A program made the translations under genes and the position numbers. Shown piece after piece: positions 1 to 6,391 of a stretch of DNA of 12,286 bases. The notes below the pieces were generated by a model, which worked only from the letters and a program-made list of their open reading frames with translations, ran no database searches and was not told the origin of the DNA. The DNA lies in assembly GCA_937891725.1 (NCBI GenBank), contig CALAHL010000863.1:1-12286 (forward strand), read 5' to 3'. The number at the start of each line of letters is the position of its first letter. The stretch's first letter is position 1. Source of the DNA: an uncultured Rhodospirillaceae bacterium. GTDB taxonomy: Bacteria; Pseudomonadota; Alphaproteobacteria; Thalassobaculales; Thalassobaculaceae.

Positions 1-193
1 GCACGACCTGCACGTCTGGACCATCACCTCGGGCCTCGACGCGATGAGCGGCCATCTGGTGATCACCGACGAAAGCCGGTTCCGCGAGATCCTTCAGGCC
101 GCCCACGATCTGCTGCGCGACAGTTTCGGTATTCAGAAGACCACGATCCAGATCGAGCACCCAGAGCTACGTGAGACGCCGCCGCACGCCTGA
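1..193 (+). CDS. Cation diffusion facilitator (CDF) metal efflux transporter, 3' end only
   Basis: The reading frame enters from the left edge and ends at TGA 191-193, leaving 63 C-terminal residues. They begin with HDLHVWTITSG, the well-known signature at the start of the last beta-strand region of the cytoplasmic C-terminal domain of CDF transporters (CzcD/ZitB type). The rest, through GIQKTTIQIEH, matches the usual end of that domain, where the second ferredoxin-like strand carries HxTIQIE. CDF proteins are dimeric inner-membrane antiporters that export Zn, Co, Cd or similar divalent cations in exchange for protons; the C-terminal domain binds metal and drives dimerisation. The membrane part lies outside the window, so the metal cannot be judged. 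The gene converges with the next one, with only 8 bases between the stop codons and no obvious terminator hairpin. Confidence 0.88.
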   Translation, partial: HDLHVWTITSGLDAMSGHLVITDESRFREILQAAHDLLRDSFGIQKTTIQIEHPELRETPPHA

Positions 194-201
194 ACCGAGC
201 G

Positions 202-492
202 TCAGTGCTTTTTAGAGATCCAGACCATGAAGGGGAGCTGGCCGTTCGGCATGATCAGGTTGCCGATCGCGGTCACCACGCCGAGCTCCTTGTTCTTGAA
301 GGCGCCGTTGATCTCGAAATCGACCATCTCATCGGGAAAGATCACCTGGTCGACATGTTCGGCGAAGGCCTTGACGATCTGCACCGGGGTCCGTTTCTCG
401 AAGATATCGGCCTCGGCGTTGAAATCGTACTTCGCCTCGGTCCCGCGATCGGCGCTCATCATGGTGGCGGTCAGGGTCACGCGATCGGCCAT
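202..492 (-). CDS. Conserved-looking 96-residue protein of unknown function
   Basis: A 96-residue, cysteine-free, soluble protein with no signal peptide or membrane segment. I do not recognise the family. The frame is supported by a good ribosome binding site (GGAGG six bases before the ATG), by codon use like its neighbours, and by a position 77 bases downstream of the VOC gene on the same strand, so the two may be co-transcribed. The middle (residues 34-64) reads as a helix followed by alternating hydrophobic and charged strands (VDQVIFPDEMVDFEING), and the C-terminus is basic (ISKKH). This suggests a small alpha/beta fold. Overlapping frames on both strands in this region are less convincing because they lack ribosome binding sites. 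Function cannot be assigned. Confidence 0.7.
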   Translation of the reverse strand: MADRVTLTATMMSADRGTEAKYDFNAEADIFEKRTPVQIVKAFAEHVDQVIFPDEMVDFEINGAFKNKELGVVTAIGNLIMPNGQLPFMVWISKKH

Positions 493-569
493 TGCATCCT
501 CCAGGAAGGTTGAGGTCTCTTCCTAGCACCGTTGCGTGACAGATCGATGATGGGCCCCAGCGGGGCGAG

Positions 570-1526
570 TCACGCCGCGCCCGGGGATGCTGTGACCTGG
601 GACGCTACGACCCAGGGAAAGGCGGTCTCTCTCTCCGCCAGCAACCAGGTTCCGCCGAGGGATGATGGCAGCGTCAGCGCCAGCAGTCCGTCACCGGCAT
701 GGCGCGGTGCGAACCCGCGCCCCTCCAGGAACACCCGTGTTGCCGCGAGATCCTCGCTCAAAAGCCCATAGAGGCCGATATGGGGCGCGGTCGGAATCTC
801 CAGCCCCGGCACCATCTCCGTCACGGCCTCGACGGTCGCCAGCACCACCCCGCCACGGGCGAGCGGAATCCGGCTCACGCCCGGGCGGAGTTCGACCGGG
901 TCGCTGTCCAGGAACCGGGCATAGCGCGCGATCGCTTCGGCCCGATCGGTCGGAACGATCACCACGTCCCGCAGACCGATCAGACCATTGTCGTGGTCGA
1001 GCCAGCGCGGTTGCCAGACCAGATCCTCGGTCAGATGGGTCAGGTACTGCACGCGCCCTTCCGGCATGGTGCTTTCCGGCGTCCGGCAGACGGTGAACGC
1101 GGCCATGCCCTCGCCGCCATCCTCGGTCGGCACCGGACGTCGAAGATTGACCGGCGGCTGCGGCTCAAAGCCCTGTTCCGCCAGCCGTGCGCTGCGGGTC
1201 AGCGCGTCATCGGTTGAGAGCGCCACGATGTGAACGCCGGTATAGCGGTCCAACTGGCGCTGGGTCCGAGCACCGGTGGGCGTTGAGCCGTCGGAGACGC
1301 ACAGGACTTCCAGATACCCCTCCCGCAGCATGCAGCAATGGTTCGCCGTGCCGGAGGGGGTCGGTGCCTGACCCTCGGACGGGGTGGTGCGGTGCAGGGT
1401 ATAGGGGGTCTGCAGGAAACCGAGGCGCGCCAGATCCCGATGGGCGGCGTCCATGTCCGGCACGAAGTGGCCGAGATGGTCCAGAAAGGTTTCGCCTTTT
1501 CGCGGCAATTGGCGGAACGCGGTCAT
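570..1526 (-). CDS. VOC superfamily protein, glyoxalase-like domain (Glyoxalase_3 type)
   Basis: 318 residues. The N-terminus FLDHLGHFVPDMDAAHRDLA (residues 14-33) is the opening strand and helix of a glyoxalase-like domain. It is followed by the GTANHCCML strand (59-67), YLEVL (71-75) and a GVHIVALST strand (97-105), which give the His/Glu pattern of a vicinal-oxygen-chelate metal site. H17, H63 and E73 are candidate ligands. A second half-domain (about 180-300) repeats the fold with LRDVVIVPTD and PHIGLYGLLSEDL, so the protein probably has two VOC modules. The family is metal-dependent and covers dioxygenases, lyases and isomerases; the substrate cannot be read from sequence. The start is the ATG at 1526, with only a weak G-rich Shine-Dalgarno sequence about seven bases before it. 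It is transcribed away from the + strand genes at 1665. Confidence 0.8.
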   Translation of the reverse strand: MTAFRQLPRKGETFLDHLGHFVPDMDAAHRDLARLGFLQTPYTLHRTTPSEGQAPTPSGTANHCCMLREGYLEVLCVSDGSTPTGARTQRQLDRYTGVHIVALSTDDALTRSARLAEQGFEPQPPVNLRRPVPTEDGGEGMAAFTVCRTPESTMPEGRVQYLTHLTEDLVWQPRWLDHDNGLIGLRDVVIVPTDRAEAIARYARFLDSDPVELRPGVSRIPLARGGVVLATVEAVTEMVPGLEIPTAPHIGLYGLLSEDLAATRVFLEGRGFAPRHAGDGLLALTLPSSLGGTWLLAERETAFPWVVASQVTASPGAA

Positions 1527-1664
1527 GATTTGGCCCCAATTCGGGTATGGACTAAATGTCGAAATATCAGATCTTGCATACCCACGTTAAGCATACTGGG
1601 AGTTCCTCTCCGGGGAAACGATCCGTTTGACCGCATGATCCGGAGATGCTGCGAGGAGATATCG
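1527..1664. promoter_or_regulatory. Divergent intergenic region with short gcatac direct repeat
   Basis: This AT-richer stretch separates the leftward VOC gene from the rightward small membrane-protein gene, so it must hold promoters for one or both. The hexamer gcatac occurs at 1576-1581 and 1591-1596, 15 bases apart on the same strand. No convincing -35/-10 pair is visible. The region ends in a strong Shine-Dalgarno sequence (GAGGAG, 1653-1658) for the 1665 gene. Confidence 0.4.
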
Positions 1665-1844
1665 ATGACCCATCTGCACCTGAACCACCAATCCCCCGAC
1701 CTACGGCCGAATGTCCATTTCCGTCGGAGCTATCTGACGGCCCGGGTCTCCGGCGTTGAGTTGTGCGAGACCATGCGGGTCGGGATCCTGATGGCCAGCG
1801 CGGTTGCGGCCTTTGCCTGGGTGCTGATGGCGATCCGCGCTTAG
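1665..1844 (+). CDS. Small protein, 59 residues, one predicted C-terminal membrane segment
   Basis: The frame opens at ATG 1665, preceded by GAGGAG at 1653-1658 with a six-base spacer, a strong ribosome binding site that favours this start over any upstream one. The first 36 residues are polar and His/Arg-rich (three His within the first eight residues). Residues 37-57 (MRVGILMASAVAAFAWVLMA) form one hydrophobic stretch long enough to cross the membrane, ending in a short basic tail (IRA). This suggests a single-pass, tail-anchored inner-membrane protein with the N-terminus in the cytoplasm. It is followed after 71 bases by the PhyH-family gene on the same strand, possibly in one transcript. 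I do not recognise a family; the coding call rests on the ribosome binding site and the membrane segment. Confidence 0.6.
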   Translation: MTHLHLNHQSPDLRPNVHFRRSYLTARVSGVELCETMRVGILMASAVAAFAWVLMAIRA

Positions 1845-1915
1845 GCTGTTCCCCTGTGACCGATCGTGGCCTAGCATACCCTCAACCCGCGATCAAAGCG
1901 GGAGGGAGGATTGCC

Positions 1916-2758
1916 ATGACCACGCAACTTCGGGACCCGGACCGGACCGGGGCATCCCATCTTCTGTCACCCGCCGAGATCGCCCATTACGAAGAACACG
2001 GTTACGTCACGCCCGACTGGCGCTTGCCGGACCACCTGCTGGCCGAGATGCGCGCGGCGCTCGATACCCTGCTGGCGGGCAATGACGGGGTCAGTCGGGA
2101 CAGCATGTTCTGTCCGCATATCGTCGCCGGCGGCACCCAGGGCCTGAAGGGCGACAATCGCTGGCTCGATTTCGCGCGGATTCCCGAAATCCTCGACATG
2201 GTCGGCCAGGTGATCGGCCCCGACTTTCTGTTGTGGGGCACGACCGTGTTCGGCAAGCCGGCCGGGACCGGCAAGCGCGTGCCCTGGCATCAGGATGGCG
2301 AGTATTGGCCCATCAAGCCGCTGGCCACCTGTTCGGCCTGGATCGCGCTCGATGATGCGACACCGGAGAATGGCTGTCTGCGGGTCATTCCAGGCTCCCA
2401 TAAAAGTCAAAGATTGCGGGCGCACAATCAGAACGACAGCGCGGATCTGGTCCTGAATCAGGAACTGGACCCATCCGAATTCGACGAGGCCGAGGCCCAC
2501 GACATCGTTCTCAAGGCGGGGCAACTCTCGCTGCACGACGTCTACCTGGTGCACGGCTCGGAGCCGAACCGGTCCGACAAGCGGCGCGCAGGCTATGTCT
2601 GCCGCTACATGCCGACCAGTTCCCATTTCGACCACGGCTACGGCAGCCAGCTTCAGGCGCGCGGCGGCAACCAGGTCGATTTCACCACCCGGGCCCTGTG
2701 GTTGATGCGGGGCCGGGATCTGTGCGGCAAGAACGATTTCGAGGTCGGGCACGGCTAG
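1916..2758 (+). CDS. Phytanoyl-CoA dioxygenase (PhyH) family Fe(II)/2-oxoglutarate oxygenase
   Basis: 280 residues, the usual length for bacterial PhyH-family enzymes. The start is the ATG at 1916, preceded by the very strong GGAGGGAGGA at 1901-1910. The iron-binding triad is visible: H125 and D127 in VPWHQDGEYWP, and H213 in YLVHGSEPN. R223 or R224 (DKRRAGYVCRYMP) is positioned to bind the 2-oxoglutarate carboxylate. The family hallmark ENGCLRVIPGSH lies at 151-162. Such enzymes hydroxylate a substrate while converting 2-oxoglutarate and O2 to succinate and CO2. Bacterial members act on ectoine, aminoethylphosphonate, lipids and antibiotic intermediates; the sequence does not settle which. 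No CoA-binding or targeting signal is apparent. It converges with tyrA, with only 12 bases between the stop codons. Confidence 0.9.
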   Translation: MTTQLRDPDRTGASHLLSPAEIAHYEEHGYVTPDWRLPDHLLAEMRAALDTLLAGNDGVSRDSMFCPHIVAGGTQGLKGDNRWLDFARIPEILDMVGQVIGPDFLLWGTTVFGKPAGTGKRVPWHQDGEYWPIKPLATCSAWIALDDATPENGCLRVIPGSHKSQRLRAHNQNDSADLVLNQELDPSEFDEAEAHDIVLKAGQLSLHDVYLVHGSEPNRSDKRRAGYVCRYMPTSSHFDHGYGSQLQARGGNQVDFTTRALWLMRGRDLCGKNDFEVGHG

Positions 2759-2770
2759 GCACGGCGGTCT

Positions 2771-3697
2771 TCAGTCCCCGTCCGCACCCGGATAGGGCTT
2801 GTCCTGTTTGGCCTCGACCACGCTGCGCCGCACTTCGCGGGTCTCCCGGAAGAACTTTTCCAGCGTGTCGCCGTCGTCCCAGCGGATCGCGCGCTGCAAC
2901 AGGCTCAGGTCCTCGCCGAAGCGCTGGAGCATTTCCAGAACGGCTTCCTTGTTGTTGAGGAACACATCCCGCCACATGATCGGGTCGGAGCCGGCGAGCC
3001 GGGTGAAGTCCCGGAAACCGCCGGCGGAAAAGCGGATCACGTCGCGCTGTTCGCTCGACTGCAGGTCGAAGGCGGTGCCCACGATGCTGTAGGCGATCAG
3101 GTGCGGCAGGTGCGAGGTCATGGCCAGGACCTTATCGTGATAGTCGACCGCCATTTCCTCGACAATCGCCCCGCAGCGGCCCCACAGCACGGTCAGGCGC
3201 TCCACCGCATCGCGATCGGTCGTCTCCCCCGGCGTCAGGATCCAATAGCGCCCGTCGAACAGATCCTCATGGCCGAATTCCGGCCCCGACTTCTCGGACC
3301 CAGCGATCGGATGGCCCGGTACGAACCGGACACCCTCCGGTATCCGACCCTCGGCGATGTCCGCCACCACCCGCTTGACCGAGCCGATATCGGTAACGAT
3401 CGTGCCCTCGGCCAGGGCCGGGCGGATCGCGTCTAAGATGGCGGCATAGGTGCTGATCGGCGAGCAGATGACCACCAGGTCGGCGCCCTGGACCCCCGTT
3501 GCCGGGTCCGCCTCGTAGCGCTCCGCCAGATCCAGGGCCCTCGCCCGGGACAATACGTCTGCCGACAGGTCGGAAGCCGTGAGGCCTCCGACCGTTGCGG
3601 ATTTTCGCAAGGCGCGCGCCACCGACGATCCCAGGTTGCCGAACCCGATGATCGCAGCGTGCTTGAACAGAACCGGACCTTGCTCGACCGGGGTCAC
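2771..3697 (-). CDS. tyrA: Prephenate/arogenate dehydrogenase
   Basis: 308 residues. It oxidatively decarboxylates prephenate to 4-hydroxyphenylpyruvate, or arogenate to tyrosine, with NAD(P)+. The Rossmann dinucleotide loop is GFGNLGSS (residues 18-25). Next come CSPISTY (78-84), DIGSVK (103-108), the substrate-loop motif GHPIAGSEKSG (128-138, H129 likely catalytic), DYHDKVLAMTSHLPHLIAY (185-203) and FRDFTRLAGSDP (228-239), all standard for TyrA. It lacks a C-terminal ACT domain and a fused chorismate mutase. I place the start at GTG 3697 because it forms a 4-base GTGA overlap with the hisC stop, has GGGAG upstream within hisC, and starts 14 residues before the Rossmann strand; the frame stays open further upstream but only inside hisC. 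It is the last gene of the aromatic operon. Confidence 0.93.
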   Translation of the reverse strand: MTPVEQGPVLFKHAAIIGFGNLGSSVARALRKSATVGGLTASDLSADVLSRARALDLAERYEADPATGVQGADLVVICSPISTYAAILDAIRPALAEGTIVTDIGSVKRVVADIAEGRIPEGVRFVPGHPIAGSEKSGPEFGHEDLFDGRYWILTPGETTDRDAVERLTVLWGRCGAIVEEMAVDYHDKVLAMTSHLPHLIAYSIVGTAFDLQSSEQRDVIRFSAGGFRDFTRLAGSDPIMWRDVFLNNKEAVLEMLQRFGEDLSLLQRAIRWDDGDTLEKFFRETREVRRSVVEAKQDKPYPGADGD

Positions 3698-4812
3698 GCG
3701 TTCGCTCCCGCCAGGAAGTCGGAGATGGCGTCGATGGTGATGCGCATCTCCTCCTCGGTGCCGATTGACATGCGGATGAACTCCGGCTTGCCGTAGCCCA
3801 CCATGTCGCGCACCAGAATGTCCCGGTTCGCCAGAAACGCCTTCACCTTTTCGGCGTTCTTGGTCGGGTCTGTCGGGAACCGCACGATGCAGAAATTGGT
3901 CACGGTTGGGAACGGCTCCAGACCCAGCTTGGTCAGCTCGTCCTGCACCCACGGCATCATCGTGTCGTTGTGGACCACCGAGCGCTGCTGGAAGTCCACA
4001 TCGTTCAGCGCTGCCACCCCGGCCGCCAGGGCCGAGCTGTTCAGGCCGTAGGGCGGGTTGACCGAGTACATCGTGTCGGCGATCTCCTTCGGACAGTAGC
4101 CCCAGCCCAATCGCAGGCCGGCCATGCCGAACATCTTGGAGAAGGTCCGCAGCATGACCGTGTTCCGGGTCTCCTCCACCAGCTCGATGCCGGCGGTGTA
4201 GTCCGGCGCGGTCACGTATTCCGCATAGGCGGCATCCAGCACCAGCAACACCCTGTCCGGCAGGCCGGCCCGCAGGCGGCGGACCTCGGAATCCGGGATC
4301 ATGGTGCCGGTCGGGTTGTTCGGATTGGCCAGGAACACCACCCGGGTCCGCGGGGTCACCTTGCCCAGGATCGCGTCGACGCTGGCGGTGAAGCCGTCAT
4401 CGTCGGCCCGCACCGGAACCCCGTTGGCGATCTTGGCGGCCATCGGGAACAGCAGGAAGCCGTATTCGGTGTAGATCACCTCATCGCCCGGCTCGACGAA
4501 GGCCAGACAGAGATACTGGATCAGCTGGTCGGAGCCGCAGCCCAGCACCACCCGTTCCGGATCGACCTTGAAATGGGTTCCGATGGTCTGGACCAGGCCG
4601 GACGCATCGACCTGGGGGTAGCGGTGGATGTCGGCGGCGCCTTCCGCCAGGGCCGCGACGGCGGCGGGCGAGGGACCGAGCGCGCCTTCGTTGACGGACA
4701 GCCGGATCATGCGGCGATTGCCCGGCCCGCCGACAGCCGGTTTGTAGCGGACCATGTCGGCGATCGAGGACTTGGGGCGGATGGGCGAGTTCGGAGCGAC
4801 GCTTTGTTGCAT
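3694..4812 (-). CDS. hisC: Histidinol-phosphate / aromatic aminotransferase (class I PLP enzyme)
   Basis: 372 residues, normal for HisC. This pyridoxal-phosphate enzyme shows NPNNPTG (163-169), D193 in LDAAYAEY for the pyridine nitrogen, the Schiff-base lysine K226 in TFSKMFGMAG, R234 in GLRLGW for the phosphate, and R347 in FIRMSIG for the substrate carboxylate. The N-terminal NEGALGPSP (41-49) differs from the common NENPLGPSP. HisC makes histidinol phosphate from imidazole-acetol phosphate in histidine synthesis; several alphaproteobacterial homologues also transaminate prephenate or aromatic keto acids. Its place between chorismate mutase and tyrA suggests that aromatic transamination is its main job here. 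The start at ATG 4812 has GGGAG six bases upstream. It follows the mutase by 39 bases and overlaps tyrA by four. Confidence 0.92.
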   Translation of the reverse strand: MQQSVAPNSPIRPKSSIADMVRYKPAVGGPGNRRMIRLSVNEGALGPSPAAVAALAEGAADIHRYPQVDASGLVQTIGTHFKVDPERVVLGCGSDQLIQYLCLAFVEPGDEVIYTEYGFLLFPMAAKIANGVPVRADDDGFTASVDAILGKVTPRTRVVFLANPNNPTGTMIPDSEVRRLRAGLPDRVLLVLDAAYAEYVTAPDYTAGIELVEETRNTVMLRTFSKMFGMAGLRLGWGYCPKEIADTMYSVNPPYGLNSSALAAGVAALNDVDFQQRSVVHNDTMMPWVQDELTKLGLEPFPTVTNFCIVRFPTDPTKNAEKVKAFLANRDILVRDMVGYGKPEFIRMSIGTEEEMRITIDAISDFLAGANA

Positions 4813-4851
4813 CGGAGTCTCCCGGATAATGCAGTGACGAAAAAGGGTGGA

Positions 4852-5610
4852 TCAGGGGGAATAGGGCCGGGCGTGTGCTCCAAGCGGATACGCTCCGACC
4901 GGAATATGCCCGTGATGTGCGCCGTCCTGACCCACGAAACCGTCAACGCTCAGCAGAGACCAGACCCGGCCGTCCGGACCGGTCGCGGTGTCGAGCGCGC
5001 CGTCCAGCTCCCCCGGAGCGGCGAAATAGGAGATATCGTCACCGGAGCTGTCCGGCTCCTGGGCGGCTACTCCGACCGAGTCCACACCGGCTCCGAAAAA
5101 CGGAAGCCGCGCAATGATGCGCGGCTTGGGGGTTCGGTCAGCGAGCAGCAACGGCCACCAGCGCCACTCGGAATCGCGCAGCGCCGGAAGAACCGCAAGT
5201 GTCGCGCGACCGGAGACGACCGCCTCCAGAGCCGCCGCGGCCGTGGCAACCAATTCGACCCGGGTCGAAATGCCGCCGCGGTCCCGCGCCTGTTCGAGAA
5301 CCGATCCGGTACCCGAGGGATCCCAGACCACGGTCAACGGATCGACCTGGCGGGCGAGATTGGCGGCCAGGATTTCGCGCCAGATCCGCTCGACCACCAT
5401 CGGCGGGACCTGTCCCAGACCCTTGTCGACCAGCCGCCGCAGGATCGCCGCTTCCCGACCGGGCCGCAGAAACGGTCCGGTCGCATCGCCCTTGGCCGCT
5501 GCGACACGTCGTCCGATCTCGACCCGCTGGCCGAGCAGACGCACAAGCGCATCGTCGATCTGATCGATCTCCGCGCGCAATTGGTCCAGCGAAGGGGCGA
5601 CATCCGCCAT
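4852..5610 (-). CDS. AroQ-type chorismate mutase with a C-terminal prephenate-dehydratase-like extension
   Basis: 252 residues. The first 90 form an all-helical AroQ chorismate mutase, which rearranges chorismate to prephenate. Compared with the remembered E. coli P-protein, the active-site positions are kept: R12, R29, K40, R52, E53, N85 (Ser in E. coli) and Q89. The remaining ~160 residues are not part of a free-standing mutase, which usually ends near 90-100. They have a periplasmic-binding-like strand/helix rhythm (LTVVWDPSGTGSVLEQARD, then AAALEAVVSGRATLAVLP) reminiscent of prephenate dehydratase, but I see no Thr-Arg-Phe catalytic motif and no ACT domain. Dehydratase activity is therefore unlikely; a structural or regulatory role is a guess. 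It is the first gene of the operon with hisC and tyrA. The Shine-Dalgarno sequence before ATG 5610 is weak (GGACGAG). Confidence 0.85.
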   Translation of the reverse strand: MADVAPSLDQLRAEIDQIDDALVRLLGQRVEIGRRVAAAKGDATGPFLRPGREAAILRRLVDKGLGQVPPMVVERIWREILAANLARQVDPLTVVWDPSGTGSVLEQARDRGGISTRVELVATAAAALEAVVSGRATLAVLPALRDSEWRWWPLLLADRTPKPRIIARLPFFGAGVDSVGVAAQEPDSSGDDISYFAAPGELDGALDTATGPDGRVWSLLSVDGFVGQDGAHHGHIPVGAYPLGAHARPYSP

Positions 5611-5747
5611 GAAACTCGTCCGGGTCCGGTCCGTGGGTCTGTACTCAGCGTCCGACGCGCATGTCTATCGACATTGCGGAAGACAGCCAAGATCTATCGA
5701 CCGAGGACGGATCTGGCAAGCGGTGAGGCGGCTTATTCCGCTTCCGC
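5611..5747 (-). promoter_or_regulatory. Leader/promoter region of the aromatic operon with a 9-base direct repeat
   Basis: This 137-base gap lies between the HD-protein stop and the chorismate mutase start, both on the minus strand. Read on the + strand, tctatcgac occurs at 5664-5672 and again at 5693-5701, a perfect 9-base direct repeat with a 29-base period. This could be a pair of sites for a dimeric regulator, but no known binding consensus is recognised. No strong intrinsic terminator follows the upstream gene and no clear -35/-10 pair was found, so whether the aromatic operon has its own promoter is undecided. Confidence 0.4.
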
Positions 5748-6356
5748 CTATTCTGCGGCCTGGGCGGTGGTCAGCGGCACCTGTTCGCCCTCACGGATCA
5801 CGGCGGGGTTCCAGGCTTCCCGGGTGAAGACCTCGCGGACGTGGGGTGCGAACTGCTCCAGCGTCCAGGTCGGGTAGGCCGGATCGAAACTGGTCTGGTC
5901 CCAAAGCTCGCAGAACGCCAGGCAGGCGGCGTAGTTCGGATGATCTTTGAACCGCTCACGACCGTCCGGATTCTGTCCGGTATGGGCGCCGTAATACTTC
6001 AGCTGGAACAGCCCGTGATGGCGCAGCACCCAGGTGCATTCCGCCCGTACATAGGGTGCCAGGATCGCCGCTGCCACCGTGTCGTGGTTCACCGGAGCCA
6101 GCATGTCGCCGATATCGTGCACCAATGCCGTCACGATCCAATCCACATCCGCGCCGTCGTTCACCGCTCGGGTGGCAGTCTGCAGCGAGTGGTCCAGTCG
6201 GCTGATCTGGTAGCCGCTGGTGGAGTCCTCCAGCAGTTTCAGATGGGTCATGATCCGGTCCGGCAGGGCGGCGATGAACTTCTGCTCCCGCGCGTGCAGC
6301 AGGTCGTAATCGGCCTTGGTGCCGTCGCTCATCCTGGTGAAGGAAACTGTTTCCAT
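5748..6356 (-). CDS. tmpB: HD-domain mixed-valent diiron oxygenase, TmpB/PhnZ-like
   Basis: 202 residues, the size of PhnZ and TmpB. The HD ligands are all present: H56 (RLDHSLQ), H80-D81 (LVHDIGD), H91 (VNHDTVAAAIL), H114 (RHHGLFQLKYY) and D153 (ELWDQTSFD). This H...HD...H...H...D set is shared with phosphohydrolases, but the additional histidines and the Y49 preceding RLDHSLQ resemble PhnZ, where a tyrosine blocks the second iron until substrate binds. PhnZ/TmpB enzymes use O2 to break the C-P bond of a 1-hydroxyphosphonate; TmpB turns 1-hydroxy-2-(trimethylamino)ethylphosphonate into glycine betaine and phosphate. The main support for TmpB over a generic HD phosphohydrolase is the partner gene 35 bases upstream, a GBBH-like oxygenase as in tmpAB. 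The exact substrate is inferred. Start ATG 6356 has GGGGG six bases before it; M9 is an alternative start. Confidence 0.72.
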   Translation of the reverse strand: METVSFTRMSDGTKADYDLLHAREQKFIAALPDRIMTHLKLLEDSTSGYQISRLDHSLQTATRAVNDGADVDWIVTALVHDIGDMLAPVNHDTVAAAILAPYVRAECTWVLRHHGLFQLKYYGAHTGQNPDGRERFKDHPNYAACLAFCELWDQTSFDPAYPTWTLEQFAPHVREVFTREAWNPAVIREGEQVPLTTAQAAE

Positions 6357-6391
6357 TCTGTACCCCCGCTCGCTCGGTTCCGGATCTCAGC

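Noticed and set aside
3698..3952. Upstream extension of the tyrA reading frame
   Set aside because: The extra 85 codons lie wholly inside hisC, read as Arg/His/Gly-rich shadow sequence, and the GTG at 3697 gives a standard-length protein with a classic overlap.
4852..5330. Possible ACT regulatory domain at the end of the chorismate mutase
   Set aside because: The ACT signatures (such as the GALxxxL and ESRP motifs of prephenate dehydratases) are not visible; the segment looks more like a degenerate dehydratase lobe.
3970..5877. Long + strand open frame opposite hisC and the chorismate mutase
   Set aside because: Same reasoning: it is the mirror of well-supported enzymes with intact catalytic motifs and has no recognisable domain of its own.
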